Program-made: the position numbers and the translations under genes
NCBI RefSeq assembly: GCF_024868665.1
Contig: NC_079912.1
Coordinates: 14,690,165-14,754,164 of the forward strand
Reading direction: 5' to 3'
DNA: 64,000 bases
Origin: Triplophysa rosa
Taxonomy: Eukaryota > Chordata > Actinopteri > Cypriniformes > Nemacheilidae
The notes under the pieces: model-generated
Seen by the model: only the letters and a program-made list of their open reading frames with translations
The model's database searches: none
What the model was told of the DNA's origin: nothing
Part shown: positions 34,321-45,509 of the stretch, one piece after another
How positions within the stretch are numbered: position 1 is the first letter of the stretch
How the letters are laid out: every line of letters begins with the position of its first letter

Positions 34321-34671
34321 TGCAACGATTAGTCATTATTAAAGCTGTTATGTTGTACCAAATGTAAACTGTAAAGCTCACAGAACGTTTGGCGTGTTTG
34401 GAGAGGGGGTTTATTGACTTTGTTAACTGGGACTGGTCCAGTGACACAGCGGCGTGGGAGGGGACAGCTGTGATGAACAGCCTGTCAGGGAATGAGTGTG
34501 TCTGACTGGACTGCCAGCTTCCCTCATTAAGATTTGATTAAGATTATTGCGGCCTTTCACAGAAAGCAAACAGAATGTTCTTGAGTTCACATTCTTCCTC
34601 TCGGCCTTCCTGTGCAGACTCTTTCCTTTCACTTTTTTGTCCATCTGTGAGGACGCCTCAGGAAAGGTTTC

Positions 34672-34825
34672 CAGGTCTGTATGACTGTTCATGTGCAGAA
34701 CACACAACATATTTTGAAGAACATTGGTAAGCAAACAATACTGACTCTCGATGACTTCCATTGCATTGACACAAAACCACTGAGACATTTCTCAACATAT
34801 CTTCTTTTGTGTTCTTGGAATTTTT
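34672..34825. mobile_element. Fold-back MITE fragment
   Basis: Has AACATATTTTGAAGAACATT, ACAAAACCACTGAGACATTT and CAACATATCTTCTTTTGTGT. Both arms are short. Confidence 0.55.
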
Positions 34826-36204
34826 CATTGCTTTACACTTTTTCAAATTGCTCAAAACTTTTATTTTTTAGATTTTAATTTAATTTTGAATCCGAGATTT
34901 TCAATGTGTCTGTTCTTACCCATCGTATATATAATTTACTATGGCTGGTTGTATTTTGGTGGGAAGCTGTGGTAACCCTGGTGAATGTTTATAAGGGTGA
35001 ATATAAATAGACTCATGAACTGATTGACAAATTTACAGCAGCACCACTGGAGAGGTGACCGGATCAAAACCACATGTGTGATTTGTTTCCCACATAAGGC
35101 TGTGACACATCGAGATAATCTCTGAATAAATCTCACCGCTCTTTCATCAAAACATGTTGTCCAATCACTTACCTGCATGTGTATCGTCCAATCAGAATCC
35201 AGCCCCTTGTGATTGACAGGTGGTCTGCCTGGCGACCCGTACAATGCTTGTGTTTGACCAAGGGGGCAGAGTCAGGTCAACCAAAGAACGATGAGTGTTT
35301 CTCTAAATTGTCCTGAAAGAAATATATTTTATTCTCCTCTCTCTCTCTCTCTCTCTCTTTTTACAATAGCTGTCTCAAGCCAGATGAAATATCCTCCAGC
35401 CAGTTCTGTTTGAAGCGAAGTGAGATTTTTCACAATCCAGATTTTGAGTTTGGGAATGGCATACTGTATGTTTTAGCTGAAAGCAACATTTCTATAGAGC
35501 TGTTCATATGTTGCCACAGATTAAAACAGAACGTTGTGTTTCACACCGGTTAAAGGACTATCTTGACTCTCATTTGACATACGGGGGCCGTAAAGAGTGC
35601 ATTTGAGAATGTTGTCATATAGAAATAACAACTTGTGTCTTTATTGAAAGGAAGAGAAGAGAGACAGCGGCCGCAGAATTGTTGCGCGTAATGTATCGTA
35701 GCCCCAGGGTAAAATGCTCCATCAAATCTGCGCACAGCTCATTTGTCAGAAAGAACAGGGAGGAAACCACGGCAGATATATGATCAGACAAAAGAAAAGA
35801 GAGCTTTTTGGTTACCAGACGAAGTGCACTTTTGAGCACCTCGCAGATGAATTACAATGGCCACTATACTTTACAGAACCTGTGATGGCCCTTTTAGTCT
35901 GGTCTGGAGGCTTCACACAGAGACCATCTATCAAAAATAATACGCTTTCATATCTTCATCTGTCTGAGCTGCTTTTGGCTTCATCGCTGAAGCAGATGGA
36001 GATGATCCTTTTAAAGAGTCAGTAGGCTGTATCTTTGCCTAACTTCAAACAGTGCAACTCTGTGATTTCGTTTCCCACGACTTTTCATTCTTTTAGACCT
36101 GTTAGTTCAATTCCTATTCTCCGAGGTCATTAAACAGTCAGGCTGTTGAAAATTCCCCATTCCCGGCCCACACAAAGAGTCAAACCTGAATCATAACAAT
36201 TTAT

Positions 36205-36361
36205 CGGCCTTTGTAGTCAGACCGTTGGTAACCAAACAACATGACCCCATTGACTTGTATGGACACAAAACCACAGAGACATTTCTCAAAATATATTTTT
36301 TTTCCACAGAAGGTTGACATGAGGGTAAATGAATGATAACAGAACTTTTATTTTTGGTTGA
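36205..36361. mobile_element. Fold-back MITE fragment, directly abutting the next copy
   Basis: GTTGGTAACCAAACAACATG, GACACAAAACCACAGAGACA and TTATTTTTGGTTGAACCA show the right half of a family member. The next copy starts at once. Confidence 0.6.
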
Positions 36362-36699
36362 ACCATGAACCAAAATGAAAATGCTGTCATTATTTACTTA
36401 CCCTCAGGTTGTTCCAAACCTGTATAAATGTCTTTGTCCTGCTGAACACAAAGGAAGATATTTGGAAGAATGTCAGTAACCAAACAGATCTCATCATCCC
36501 CCATTTACTGCCATAGTAGGGAAAATAAATACTATTGGAGTCAATGGAGGACGAGATCTGTTTGGTTACTGACATTCTTCCAAATATCTTCCTTTGTGTT
36601 AGCAGAACAAAGAAATGTACTGTATACAAGTTTGGAACAATATGAGGGTGAGTAAATGATGACAGAATTTTTATTTTTGGGTGAACTATCCCTTTAACG
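36362..36699. mobile_element. Near-palindromic fold-back MITE, best copy
   Basis: The left arm has ATTTACTTACCCTCAGGTTG, AACCTGTATAAATGTCTTTG, AAGGAAGATATTTGGAAGAA and GTAACCAAACAGATCTC. The right arm repeats these inverted (GAGATCTGTTTGGTTAC, TTCTTCCAAATATCTTCC) and ends TTGGGTGAACTATCCCTTTA. This resembles Angel-type fold-back elements known from zebrafish; that name is from memory, not a search. Confidence 0.85.
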
Positions 36700-37019
36700 C
36701 AGCAAATGTACATTTTGATGCAAGACACTGCTTTCGTTCACTGATACGACTGCAACGTCTGACTAAATTGACTGTCTAATCGGATCGGGTCTTATCCTCA
36801 TAGTCAAATGAGCATAAAGTCCTGGGTGTACAGTATTGAGTAATGTCTATTCTGAGTAATTGTCAGATTCTCTATTCTTCATTGATCGTTCCAGCCTGGT
36901 GTCTCAGCACTTGCTCTATTGAGCAGAAGATCAGCAGTGCGTCGGGTCCAGGATCCTCAAACAGAGCCAGACAGCTGGAGATGTAAAGCTGGACAGCAGC
37001 CTGGATCAGCTGATTCATG

Positions 37020-40000
37020 TTTCCTGCTGCTTTTGTTCACCTCTGCTTAAATCGACTTTCCTTAGATCGACTCTCCAATCAGGACTGAATGCAAAGCGTG
37101 ACGGGTCTGAATTGAATAGGCCTTCTATCCGACAGGTTAGAAGTTATGTGGAGGTTTTCTAAAAGAGCAGTTAGATTTGTATTTCCTCTGTCTTTTTAGC
37201 AGCTCTTGCAGTTTAAGACGATTTAAAAGCTATTGTTTAAAAAATGTATATACATATCTCTGTCTAAATGTTATGTAGGGAAGCTATATAGGCTACTGTG
37301 TAAATAATACAATTAGAATTTAAATATATCTATTAACTATAAAAGGAGAGGAGAGCAAAAAAATGCACACCCTCATGAGTTCAATTGAGAAGTTCAGAAT
37401 GGACTGAGTGTGATTTTTCAGTGGCAGTAGATGTTTTTTAAACGGTTTTGAAATGTCACCATTACCTGACAGGTGTCACTGAAATACATGTCCTGAAAAA
37501 TAACATTTGCTTCCCAGGCCTTGTAAACAGCCTAACAGTATCTGTGTGCTACCTGTGCGTGAAAAAGGCAAAAAGAAAACTTGCATAGTTCCTTAATGTC
37601 TTTAAGGACATTTAAATATATATATATATATTATAAATTAAGTTTTAAGTCATTTTTATAAATACAAATTTTCATTTAAATTTTAAATGAACAATTTTAT
37701 AAAAAAATTATTGATTTTGTGCACATTTTGTTTATTTTATTTTTTAAAGAAACTGTCCACCTTCCATGTCGTAATTACGGGATGACATCCTGTATTGTTA
37801 GTGCTGTTCATGTCCTCATACTCTGAATTATCGTTTTCCTGGCAACATACTGTATTGTATTTCTTTTGTTTGCGTGTACAATAATTTTGCATTAAGTGAT
37901 TAGTCTAAATTGATAATAGCATATTATAGAAATGATCAAGCAGAAATATTACGACAAAACTTTTTACCACTGAAGTTGACAGCATTTTAAGTGTTTACAC
38001 GTGACGTTGTACGGTTGCGACATTCAGGTGGTAAGCAGTGAGAGCTCTGAGAAAATCTTGAATTCAAGCATGTGGATGCTTTTTAACAAGTTGGAATCTC
38101 GTACTTTTAGTAAATACAACATGGACTGAGAAGCGCACCTAAAGTTTTCTGCTGATGTAAACGAGACTGCATGAGCGAGGCCAATAAAATCAGTCTAAGA
38201 CTGATGATCCAAATGGCAGTAATTCCTGTTGCACCATTTTCATCACTTCACATTCGCAAATGTTTATGTTGTTAATCCCACTTGCCTTTCGTATTCAATT
38301 TTCAGGTCATGAGCTTGAAATTGAATCCTGTCAGACGTACCCAAGTTGAAGATGTCCTTCATGTCAGATCTTGCTGTCAGTTAAGGGTCAATATGCATGT
38401 GCTCTGTGTGTGGCGAGTCCTCCAAAAAGGCCAGCGTTGACAGACTGAACTTGTCATGTTTTGATGAACATGGCCCTCGCTGACGTATAGTGACAGGCCT
38501 GGAATCAGGGACACAAGACCTGTGAACCCAAAAGAAGTCTCAGATCTGACAGGCAGGTGATGAACGGATTGTTTTATCTCTTCCCAAACATATCCTATTG
38601 AAAATCCAGATTAAGTTGGCAACATGACACGTTTTGGTACATGTCAAAACTTAAATACTAAATAACTTATGTTTAAAGGAGGATTTGTGCTGAGAAAGAC
38701 AGTGAAGTTCTGCTCTTTATTCATCTTCCATGTTCCTCTGGTTTGTTTGATGCATTCTGACGCTACTCTGAAATAGCAGTTCCTTTCTGGCCCGCAGGCC
38801 CGGGCAAACCGTCCCAAAACCGGTAGAAACTGGCACCAGAAATGTGTTGTTTGGTTCTTTTGCTGGCAGGAACGAAAAATATCACTGCCGTATAAGGAGA
38901 CTTGGACTGCTTGTCGTTGGGAAGCAGAAAAAAGCAAAGCCCTGCAAGCGCCATCTGTGTTTTCAATGTGAATCATTCACAGTTCTGTATGACATACTTT
39001 AGAACAGCTCGAATGAGTCCAAATGCTGAAATATCAGGCCACCAGATATGAAGGATGCTTATGAATCTCCACAAGATGGACTTTTGGAAGGGATGGGTCA
39101 AATGTCTTAATGAAGGACGACATTATTTTTTCTACATTTCTCATTTTCACTGATGCGTCACTGAGTCACACATCAATACATGAACTTTCCCTTGCTTTTT
39201 ATTCATGGATGTTTTTTATCCTCTGACCTCATAAAAACCACTCTTCATTTTATTCAGACATCGTTTCGTACATTTACGAAGCCATTTGAGATAAAAAGAT
39301 AAGTGATATAAAGCTGTTCTCATCTATCTATTTGGCAAAGTTGAATGATTAGTGTTTTTGTTTAAGAGAAATATGGCTTCCTCTCTCTCATAATATCTCA
39401 CTCCCTCGATCCTTTGGCTTATTTTGGGATATATGACTTCCTCACTCTACTTTTATTTTAAATCTCATGCTTATCTCACATTTTTCTAACTATTTGGTAT
39501 CTTTAGTGTTTATAATTTAGTGTTCCATAGTGTTTTTACTATTTTTTTAAATTGAGTAAAATCGAAAATGTCTCTATTAGTCTTGTATCATCTCATGTCT
39601 TTTGATACTTTTTAGGATTGAATGTCTTATGTTTAGCTTATAATATTGATTTCCATCCACCATTTGGATTTATTTTTCCCTGTGTTTGCTGCAGTGCATT
39701 CTGGGTTTGCCTTCTACATACAATGCTGCTTTATTGTTGGTGCTAAAACTATCTATCTTGTTATGCTGCCAAGGTTTCAGAACAGATCTCTCTAAATATT
39801 TAATTTAGCAACATATCCGTTGTTGTCTTGTGCAATTCAGAGGCCTGAGATTTTTCCAGAACAAAAAAGCGTTGGTATAAAAATAAGTAATTTTATTTCT
39901 ATTGCTGTTCATTTTGTTCGTTTGTTTTGTGCCGTTCCTGCTAATTTAAGAGGTCTGTGGTGTGCGTGTGTTTATCACAAGTAACGGTTGACTGTACGTT

Positions 40001-40450
40001 GGCGTTTTCTGTCCTCTCAGTGTGTATTTTAAAGGCTGTTGGTACGCTCCCTCATCATTGGCATATTGTGTTCCACAGTCCTACCAACTACAGCCACCCC
40101 CTCATGCGTGGGGATGGGATCTTCTGTATTCCCCTCAGATAGTGTGGGAAACATCCTTACATACGGGAACACAGTCACACTTAGAAAACTCACTGGCTTA
40201 ACGGTCCCACCCACATTTCACTCATAGTCATGTGAAATTGACTGTATTATGTAATTCACACTCCTTGTCTTGTGGTTTCACACGGCACATCGGTTGCTCA
40301 TCTGGATGGAGGCGAATGAGAAATTCAACAGGTTCCTCTTTTAGAAAGACACGATTTATATTGGAAAGAACGCAGAAATTAAGCACATAGTGTTTATAAT
40401 AATAGTTTTGTCTTTCATTCACATCATTTATTCACACAAAACCTACTGTA
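37020..40450. other. Intergenic DNA, no gene recognised
   Basis: No exon chain. A TA run lies at about 37616-37631. Short frames at 39957-40227 look signal-peptide-like in one reading, but nothing links them to more exons. Confidence 0.4.
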
Positions 40451-40454
40451 TATA

Positions 40455-40655
40455 CAGTATGAATCTTCTGCGGAACACAAAAGAAGATATTTTGAGAAAT
40501 GTATGAGTGGTTGTGTCCATACTATGGAAGTTAATAAGGGGCCTATGTTGTTTGGTTACCAACGTTCTTCAAAATATCTTCCTTTGTGTTCTGCTGAAGA
40601 AAGAACGTCATACAGGTTTGACATTATGGCAAGTAAATGATGAATGATTTTTTGG
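40455..40655. mobile_element. Fold-back MITE copy
   Basis: GCGGAACACAAAAGAAGATA with TTTTGAGAAATG at the left is matched by CTTCAAAATATCTTCCTTTG and TCTGCTGAAGAAAG at the right. GTTTGGTTACCAACGTTCTT is the conserved right-arm word. Confidence 0.65.
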
Positions 40656-40659
40656 TGGA

Positions 40660-42080
40660 TTATAATAAAAGCCAAAAATAAAACATCTCTTTTTTTTGTC
40701 ATTGAGCACGGGTTTTCTATCATCAAGCAAAGATGAATGTTTCTAGACTCATTGCTAGTTTATTCAATATAAAACAAAAAATGCTGTGATTGACCAATCA
40801 AAATCAAATTTTTCAAAATGGTATATTCATTCGAAATACTTGTACGTACCATAGAACTGTAATATCTTATCAAAAATGTAGGTCTTTAATATTTAGCCCT
40901 CTGCTCAACTTATCTAATTTAATGTTTTATATCAAAGGTGTAATTTCAGTTTCACAGGTACTGTAGATTAATGATCACGATCGCTATCAAAATTAATTAC
41001 GTTGGGTTTTGAAAGCAATTTGCCTCTCTTCATTGTCTGCGTGAGGTGATTTACTGTTTAATGGGTCTCTGTTGGATGTTTTGTGAGCGCTGTTATTTCT
41101 GACGAGCGAAATGTATGAAGCACGCTGACATTACAGTTTCTTCTCTGTTGTTCTGTTTGATTACTTGCGTCATTTAGCTATGACTTGGGTTCCAGGAAAT
41201 CAGCAGGGGATTGTGGGTAACAGACCTTCAGCCCAGTGAGTCAAACCCTCTGTTTCCTGCAATACTGATCACATCAGCTCTGAGCTCGAATGTCACGATG
41301 AATCAGTTACCGGCTCTGTAACACATAGATGAGGTGAGAGAGGTAGCTGTCAATCAACGGCTGAGCAATTTGACCTCATCTCTATTTCAGTTACCGTGAG
41401 AAAACGTAAACATTTGTCATGCGCTTTCTGCGGTTTGATTGACAATTGAGATTAATCGAGTGCGTGACATTGAGAAGCAAATTGAACTGTTTCCATCTCC
41501 GTCAGGAAGTGATATGATGGAACAGACACATGGATGTAAATCAAGTGCATGCTGGGAGATTTATGCTTGGCAGTTAAGGTCAAATGGCATGTGAATATTT
41601 GCAGTTAAATTCTCCTCAACAGCATGTCCGTTTATATGGGGAATGCCACAGACTGGGCTGACAAGACGACCAAACCGGTTTTTGCTAGTTTGACAAGTTG
41701 ATTGTCAAATGTGTCTGGTGAAGCACCAAATGTAGTAGTGATGTTAAAAGAACATTTTATCAACGTTATACGTCAAACATAAAAGTACGAATAAAAAATT
41801 ACATACAACAGTGTTGTTCTAACATTGTTAGTGGAACGTTTATACGCCTTCAGAAATAATGTTTTATTACGTTAATGGGAATGCTAGCAAAACGTTAAAA
41901 GAACATTTTTGTTTTGAAGTAATGTGTGTGTCCTAAATCAGTAACGAGTGTGTTTTCTGTCTTAGTGGTGTGTTTTTGAAGCAGTTGTGTTTGATTACGG
42001 TGCAAGAAAATCTATGATGTTGTGTGAATAATTTACAATAAAATATCACTTTTTAAAAATTTTCTTTATAATTTTTTATT
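40660..42080. other. Intergenic DNA with candidate regulatory sites
   Basis: TGTCAATCA at 41348-41356 and its reverse complement TGATTGACA at 41436-41444 are PBX/PREP-type words about 80 bp apart, with ATTAATCGAG just after. No repeat or gene covers them. At 41740-41900 ACGTT words recur (possible MITE relic). Confidence 0.3.
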
Positions 42081-42081
42081 A

Positions 42082-42435
42082 AAGATCCAGTGTTTGAAAT
42101 TTAGCAACATCTAGCGGTGAGGTTGCAAATTGCAGCTCACTCCTCCCCTCCCTTTCTAAGCACTATATGGTGGCTGACACAGAACAAAGATGTTGTCATG
42201 GTTTCGCTTCTTTGCCAGAAGAGATAACGTATTTACGAAACGCACTCTGTAGAAGTTTGTCTTTTTTTTAGAAGTTTGTCCATTTAGAGATACTGTAGAA
42301 ACATAGAAACAAGATAGAAATAGCTCATTCTAAGTCAATAAAAACGTAACGCTTTATTGTGTAAGGTCTTTAGTTATGTATATTACATTTTATTTCTGTC
42401 AATAGATCCTCCAAAAAATCACATATTAGACCTTT
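42082..42435. mobile_element. MITE with AAAGATCC / GACCTTT ends
   Basis: It begins AAAGATCCAGTGTTTGAAAT followed by TTAGCAACATCTAGCGGTGA and ends ATCACATATTAGACCTTTGA. These end words recur together in fish repeats that I know. Boundaries are approximate. Confidence 0.45.
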
Positions 42436-42439
42436 GAAT

Positions 42440-44230
42440 TCAAATGATTTATTGTCCTGAAAATAAAGTTACAAATTAAGCAAATAATTGTTTTTCCTCT
42501 GTTTTTAGGGTGAAATGTGACCTGGCCCTGAGATGCAGCCATGAATTAGATGGATGGAGGTTGACTGATGTATTCCAGCAGTGAGGATTCCAATGGCTCA
42601 TTAAGACAGATGGAGGCGGGTCAGTGTTCAGTCATCTCCTTAGCAACAATAGCCATGCTGATATTTGGTATTGATGCAGTCAAGGACAGATCTCTCTTTG
42701 TTATGCTCTAGGTTAGATCATGCTCATTTCAGGATGCAGAATCACAGGTATGATATTCCCAGCTTCTTATAGTCAGTGGGTCCCAGAAGTGACCTCATTC
42801 AGAAATACAGGATATACTAGATCATCAGATTATCAGAACAGATCTAAACAGTCTACATTTTGTATTGATCTTTTATCGTGTTTCCTGAGGAACGAATGCT
42901 GTGCCATCTATCAGCTGTGCCATGTGTGGTCTAAATTGGTGCTGGGAGGAAATTAGAAAGGAGTATTATGGCCCAAAGTGTGCCGCCAGGGTGCTTATGT
43001 GCTAAAATGCTTATTCCCAGATTCTGAGGTGAATATTTGTAAAGGAATAATTCACTATCTGTTTCTCTGCATGTTTCACAGAATCATTTTTCTCATTATT
43101 TTGACAGCTCTGGTGGGAGATTATTCCATGCCGATGATAAAGATTTATAATGCACAATGTGTCCTAAACAGTGACTAAAATCTCAATTAACAAAATACCA
43201 ATATCATAGCTCAAAATGAATGCCGTGCAGTGCGGTGAGTTCATATAATAACACAACAACTATGTATTTGAAATGTGTATTGTTAAATGATGCATACTAC
43301 AGAATATACTGTCACATACTATTTAAAAAATGTTGTACTACTGTTTATACCATGTGGTATTACATTGTAAATATATACACGCACACACATTGTAAGCTTA
43401 AGTAAACGGTTCAGAATCCCAGACACACCGCTTTTGGAAGCAATGCCCAGCAGACAGTACAATATCTGTCAGCGAATGGTGAGTCTGATATTCCTAATGC
43501 AAGTTCTGCTGCAGAGCTCATAAATTACATTCAAGCCTGAAGTCGTGGGACTCGGCCAACTTCATTTGCAAAGTGCAGGTGATAAAGATACACACTCTCA
43601 GACTCTCTTATACTTACTTTCTCCATCTCTCACGCACATTAACAGAATGTCACTCACAGTCTGAACAATCTGTGAGGGACACGGGCATCTACAAGGACTT
43701 ATTTATCATATATTTCATAGAGAAGGCAAACGTGACAGCATTAAGGTTAGTCTGTTTTCCATATACAGTATGTCTCAAAACAGAACTCTGATCACAGACT
43801 AAATCTGAATGCGGACATTTTGATACTGTCAGTAAACTACTCATGACACGGCAGATTTATTCTTACACCATCCTCTTCCATGTGTTTCTTAAGAACTAAA
43901 GAGTTTCTCCCATATACAGTAAATACCACAATATATATTTTCTTAAAGTTGAAGATTGGTCTGACTTCTTTGATGAGAAAATAGGTAAACTTTGCGTAAT
44001 GTCATGCTTACATAATTTGTTTTATATTCGGTATGGTTTCTGAAACATTTTTGAAACATTGCGCTAATGCAATCTATGAGAATGCAACGTTGTAAACTTT
44101 ACACTGTAAAAAAAATCAATTTATGAATGTAATTTTTTTTGGCTTTACACGTCACTTGAATTTAAATGATATTCAATTGACTTATAAAATGAAGATCTTT
44201 TTAAAAATCACATTTTGTTGCGTATCGTAT
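42440..44230. other. Intergenic DNA, no gene recognised
   Basis: No linked exons. A CACTGTAAAAAAAA word at about 44101 is the typical end of a fish MITE, but its partner is not evident. Confidence 0.35.
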
Positions 44231-44820
44231 AACTTAAAGTGATACTTTACCCACAAACAAAAATTCTGTCATCATCATGCAAACATTGAATTGCTTGAAT
44301 CTCTCCAAAGCTGATTTCGAGGTCCGGCAGCACCGTTATTCCCTTTTTACCTGTAAGATGAAATGCTTATGCAAGACTCCATAAATAGTTTGATGCTAAA
44401 TTTTCTGTCAAATGGGTCACTGTGGTCTTAAGGAAATTCTCTGGAAAATCTAAGCCTCGCATATACACGCAGATATTCCGAGAATTTAACTGATTCGGAT
44501 CCATGTCAGTGGCTCATTCATGCCTGTAGTTTGCTTATGTGCTGTGTTTACTTCGGCTATTTTTATGTATTAAGTGTAATTGTGCAGGTCATTGAGTCAC
44601 TGTACGGATTTCACGTGTCAAGTCACGTGTCACTGAAATTACTGTTTAAAGTCAAGCTAGCTCTTCGAAAACTAGTTAGCTAAACTACAAACGACTTTGT
44701 GGTGGAAATGGACAATATTCACTAGTTGGGGGATGCATGCAATCCTACTATATTTATGTATGACGTTTGCATAGCATTTGGACACTATCATAAAAGATGG
44801 AAATCTTTAAAATTGACTTC

Positions 44821-45506
44821 CAGGGTTGCCAAGTATATGATTTTCCTGCGGAAATGGGCTACTTCTAAACTCTTGCCGCGGGTTGTTTTTAATCCGGGGA
44901 TTAAACGTGGATGAATTTTATTAATCATTTGTAATTTTTACATTAAAAAGAGTAATTTATGAAAGCAGAATGTGTTTGCTACTGTTGAGGGTTTCATCGG
45001 GCGCATGCGACTGGCCCGAAGTTAATTTCCGGTCTGTGTTTGGTTAAAATATAACAATTTATTTCATATTTAATGTATGTTCATATTAATTTATTCATAT
45101 TTTATTATATAATAATTGTATTAAATGACATCAAAACTACTCAACAGTTTTTCATTCTTTGCAGAGGTCAACCGGAAGTTTAGTTTAGTTTAGTTTATTC
45201 ATTTATAAAGCACTTTTATAGAACAGACATGTTCACCAAAGTGCTGTACAGACATAATAAAACTAATACAAATACCAAGGGTAAAAAAAGAATTACATTA
45301 GGTAGTTGAGTTTGGGCCACATAACGTTTGTTTATGTTGTTGCTGCTAAATCCCTCTATACAGGGGTTTTCAAGAATAAATTGTGTGTAATGCATAAAAT
45401 TGACTGTAAGGTGTGTATTTTAGATACAGGAGTGACATAATTTCAGTTTTTTTTTATTCGGGGTGGGACGTTTGTCTTATTTTGATCCACAGATCTGGCA
45501 ACCCTG
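44821..45506. mobile_element. hAT-like element with CAGGGTTGCCA ends
   Basis: CAGGGTTGCCAAGTA at the left and ATCTGGCAACCCTG at the right form the terminal inverted repeat typical of hAT elements. No transposase and no clear 8-bp duplication. It encloses an L2-type 3' tail (45177-45310). Confidence 0.6.
45177..45310 (-). mobile_element. L2-like LINE 3' tail
   Basis: TTCATTTATAAAGCACTTTT and CCAAAGTGCTGTACAGAC match in layout the tail at 4823-4875 (TTATAACGCACTTTATATT, AAAGTGCTACA). No coding part remains. Confidence 0.5.
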
Positions 45507-45509
45507 TCG

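Noticed and set aside
40039..40227. 62-codon frame with a signal-peptide-like start
   Set aside because: No homology, no linked exon, and overlapping frames of equal length occur on both strands.
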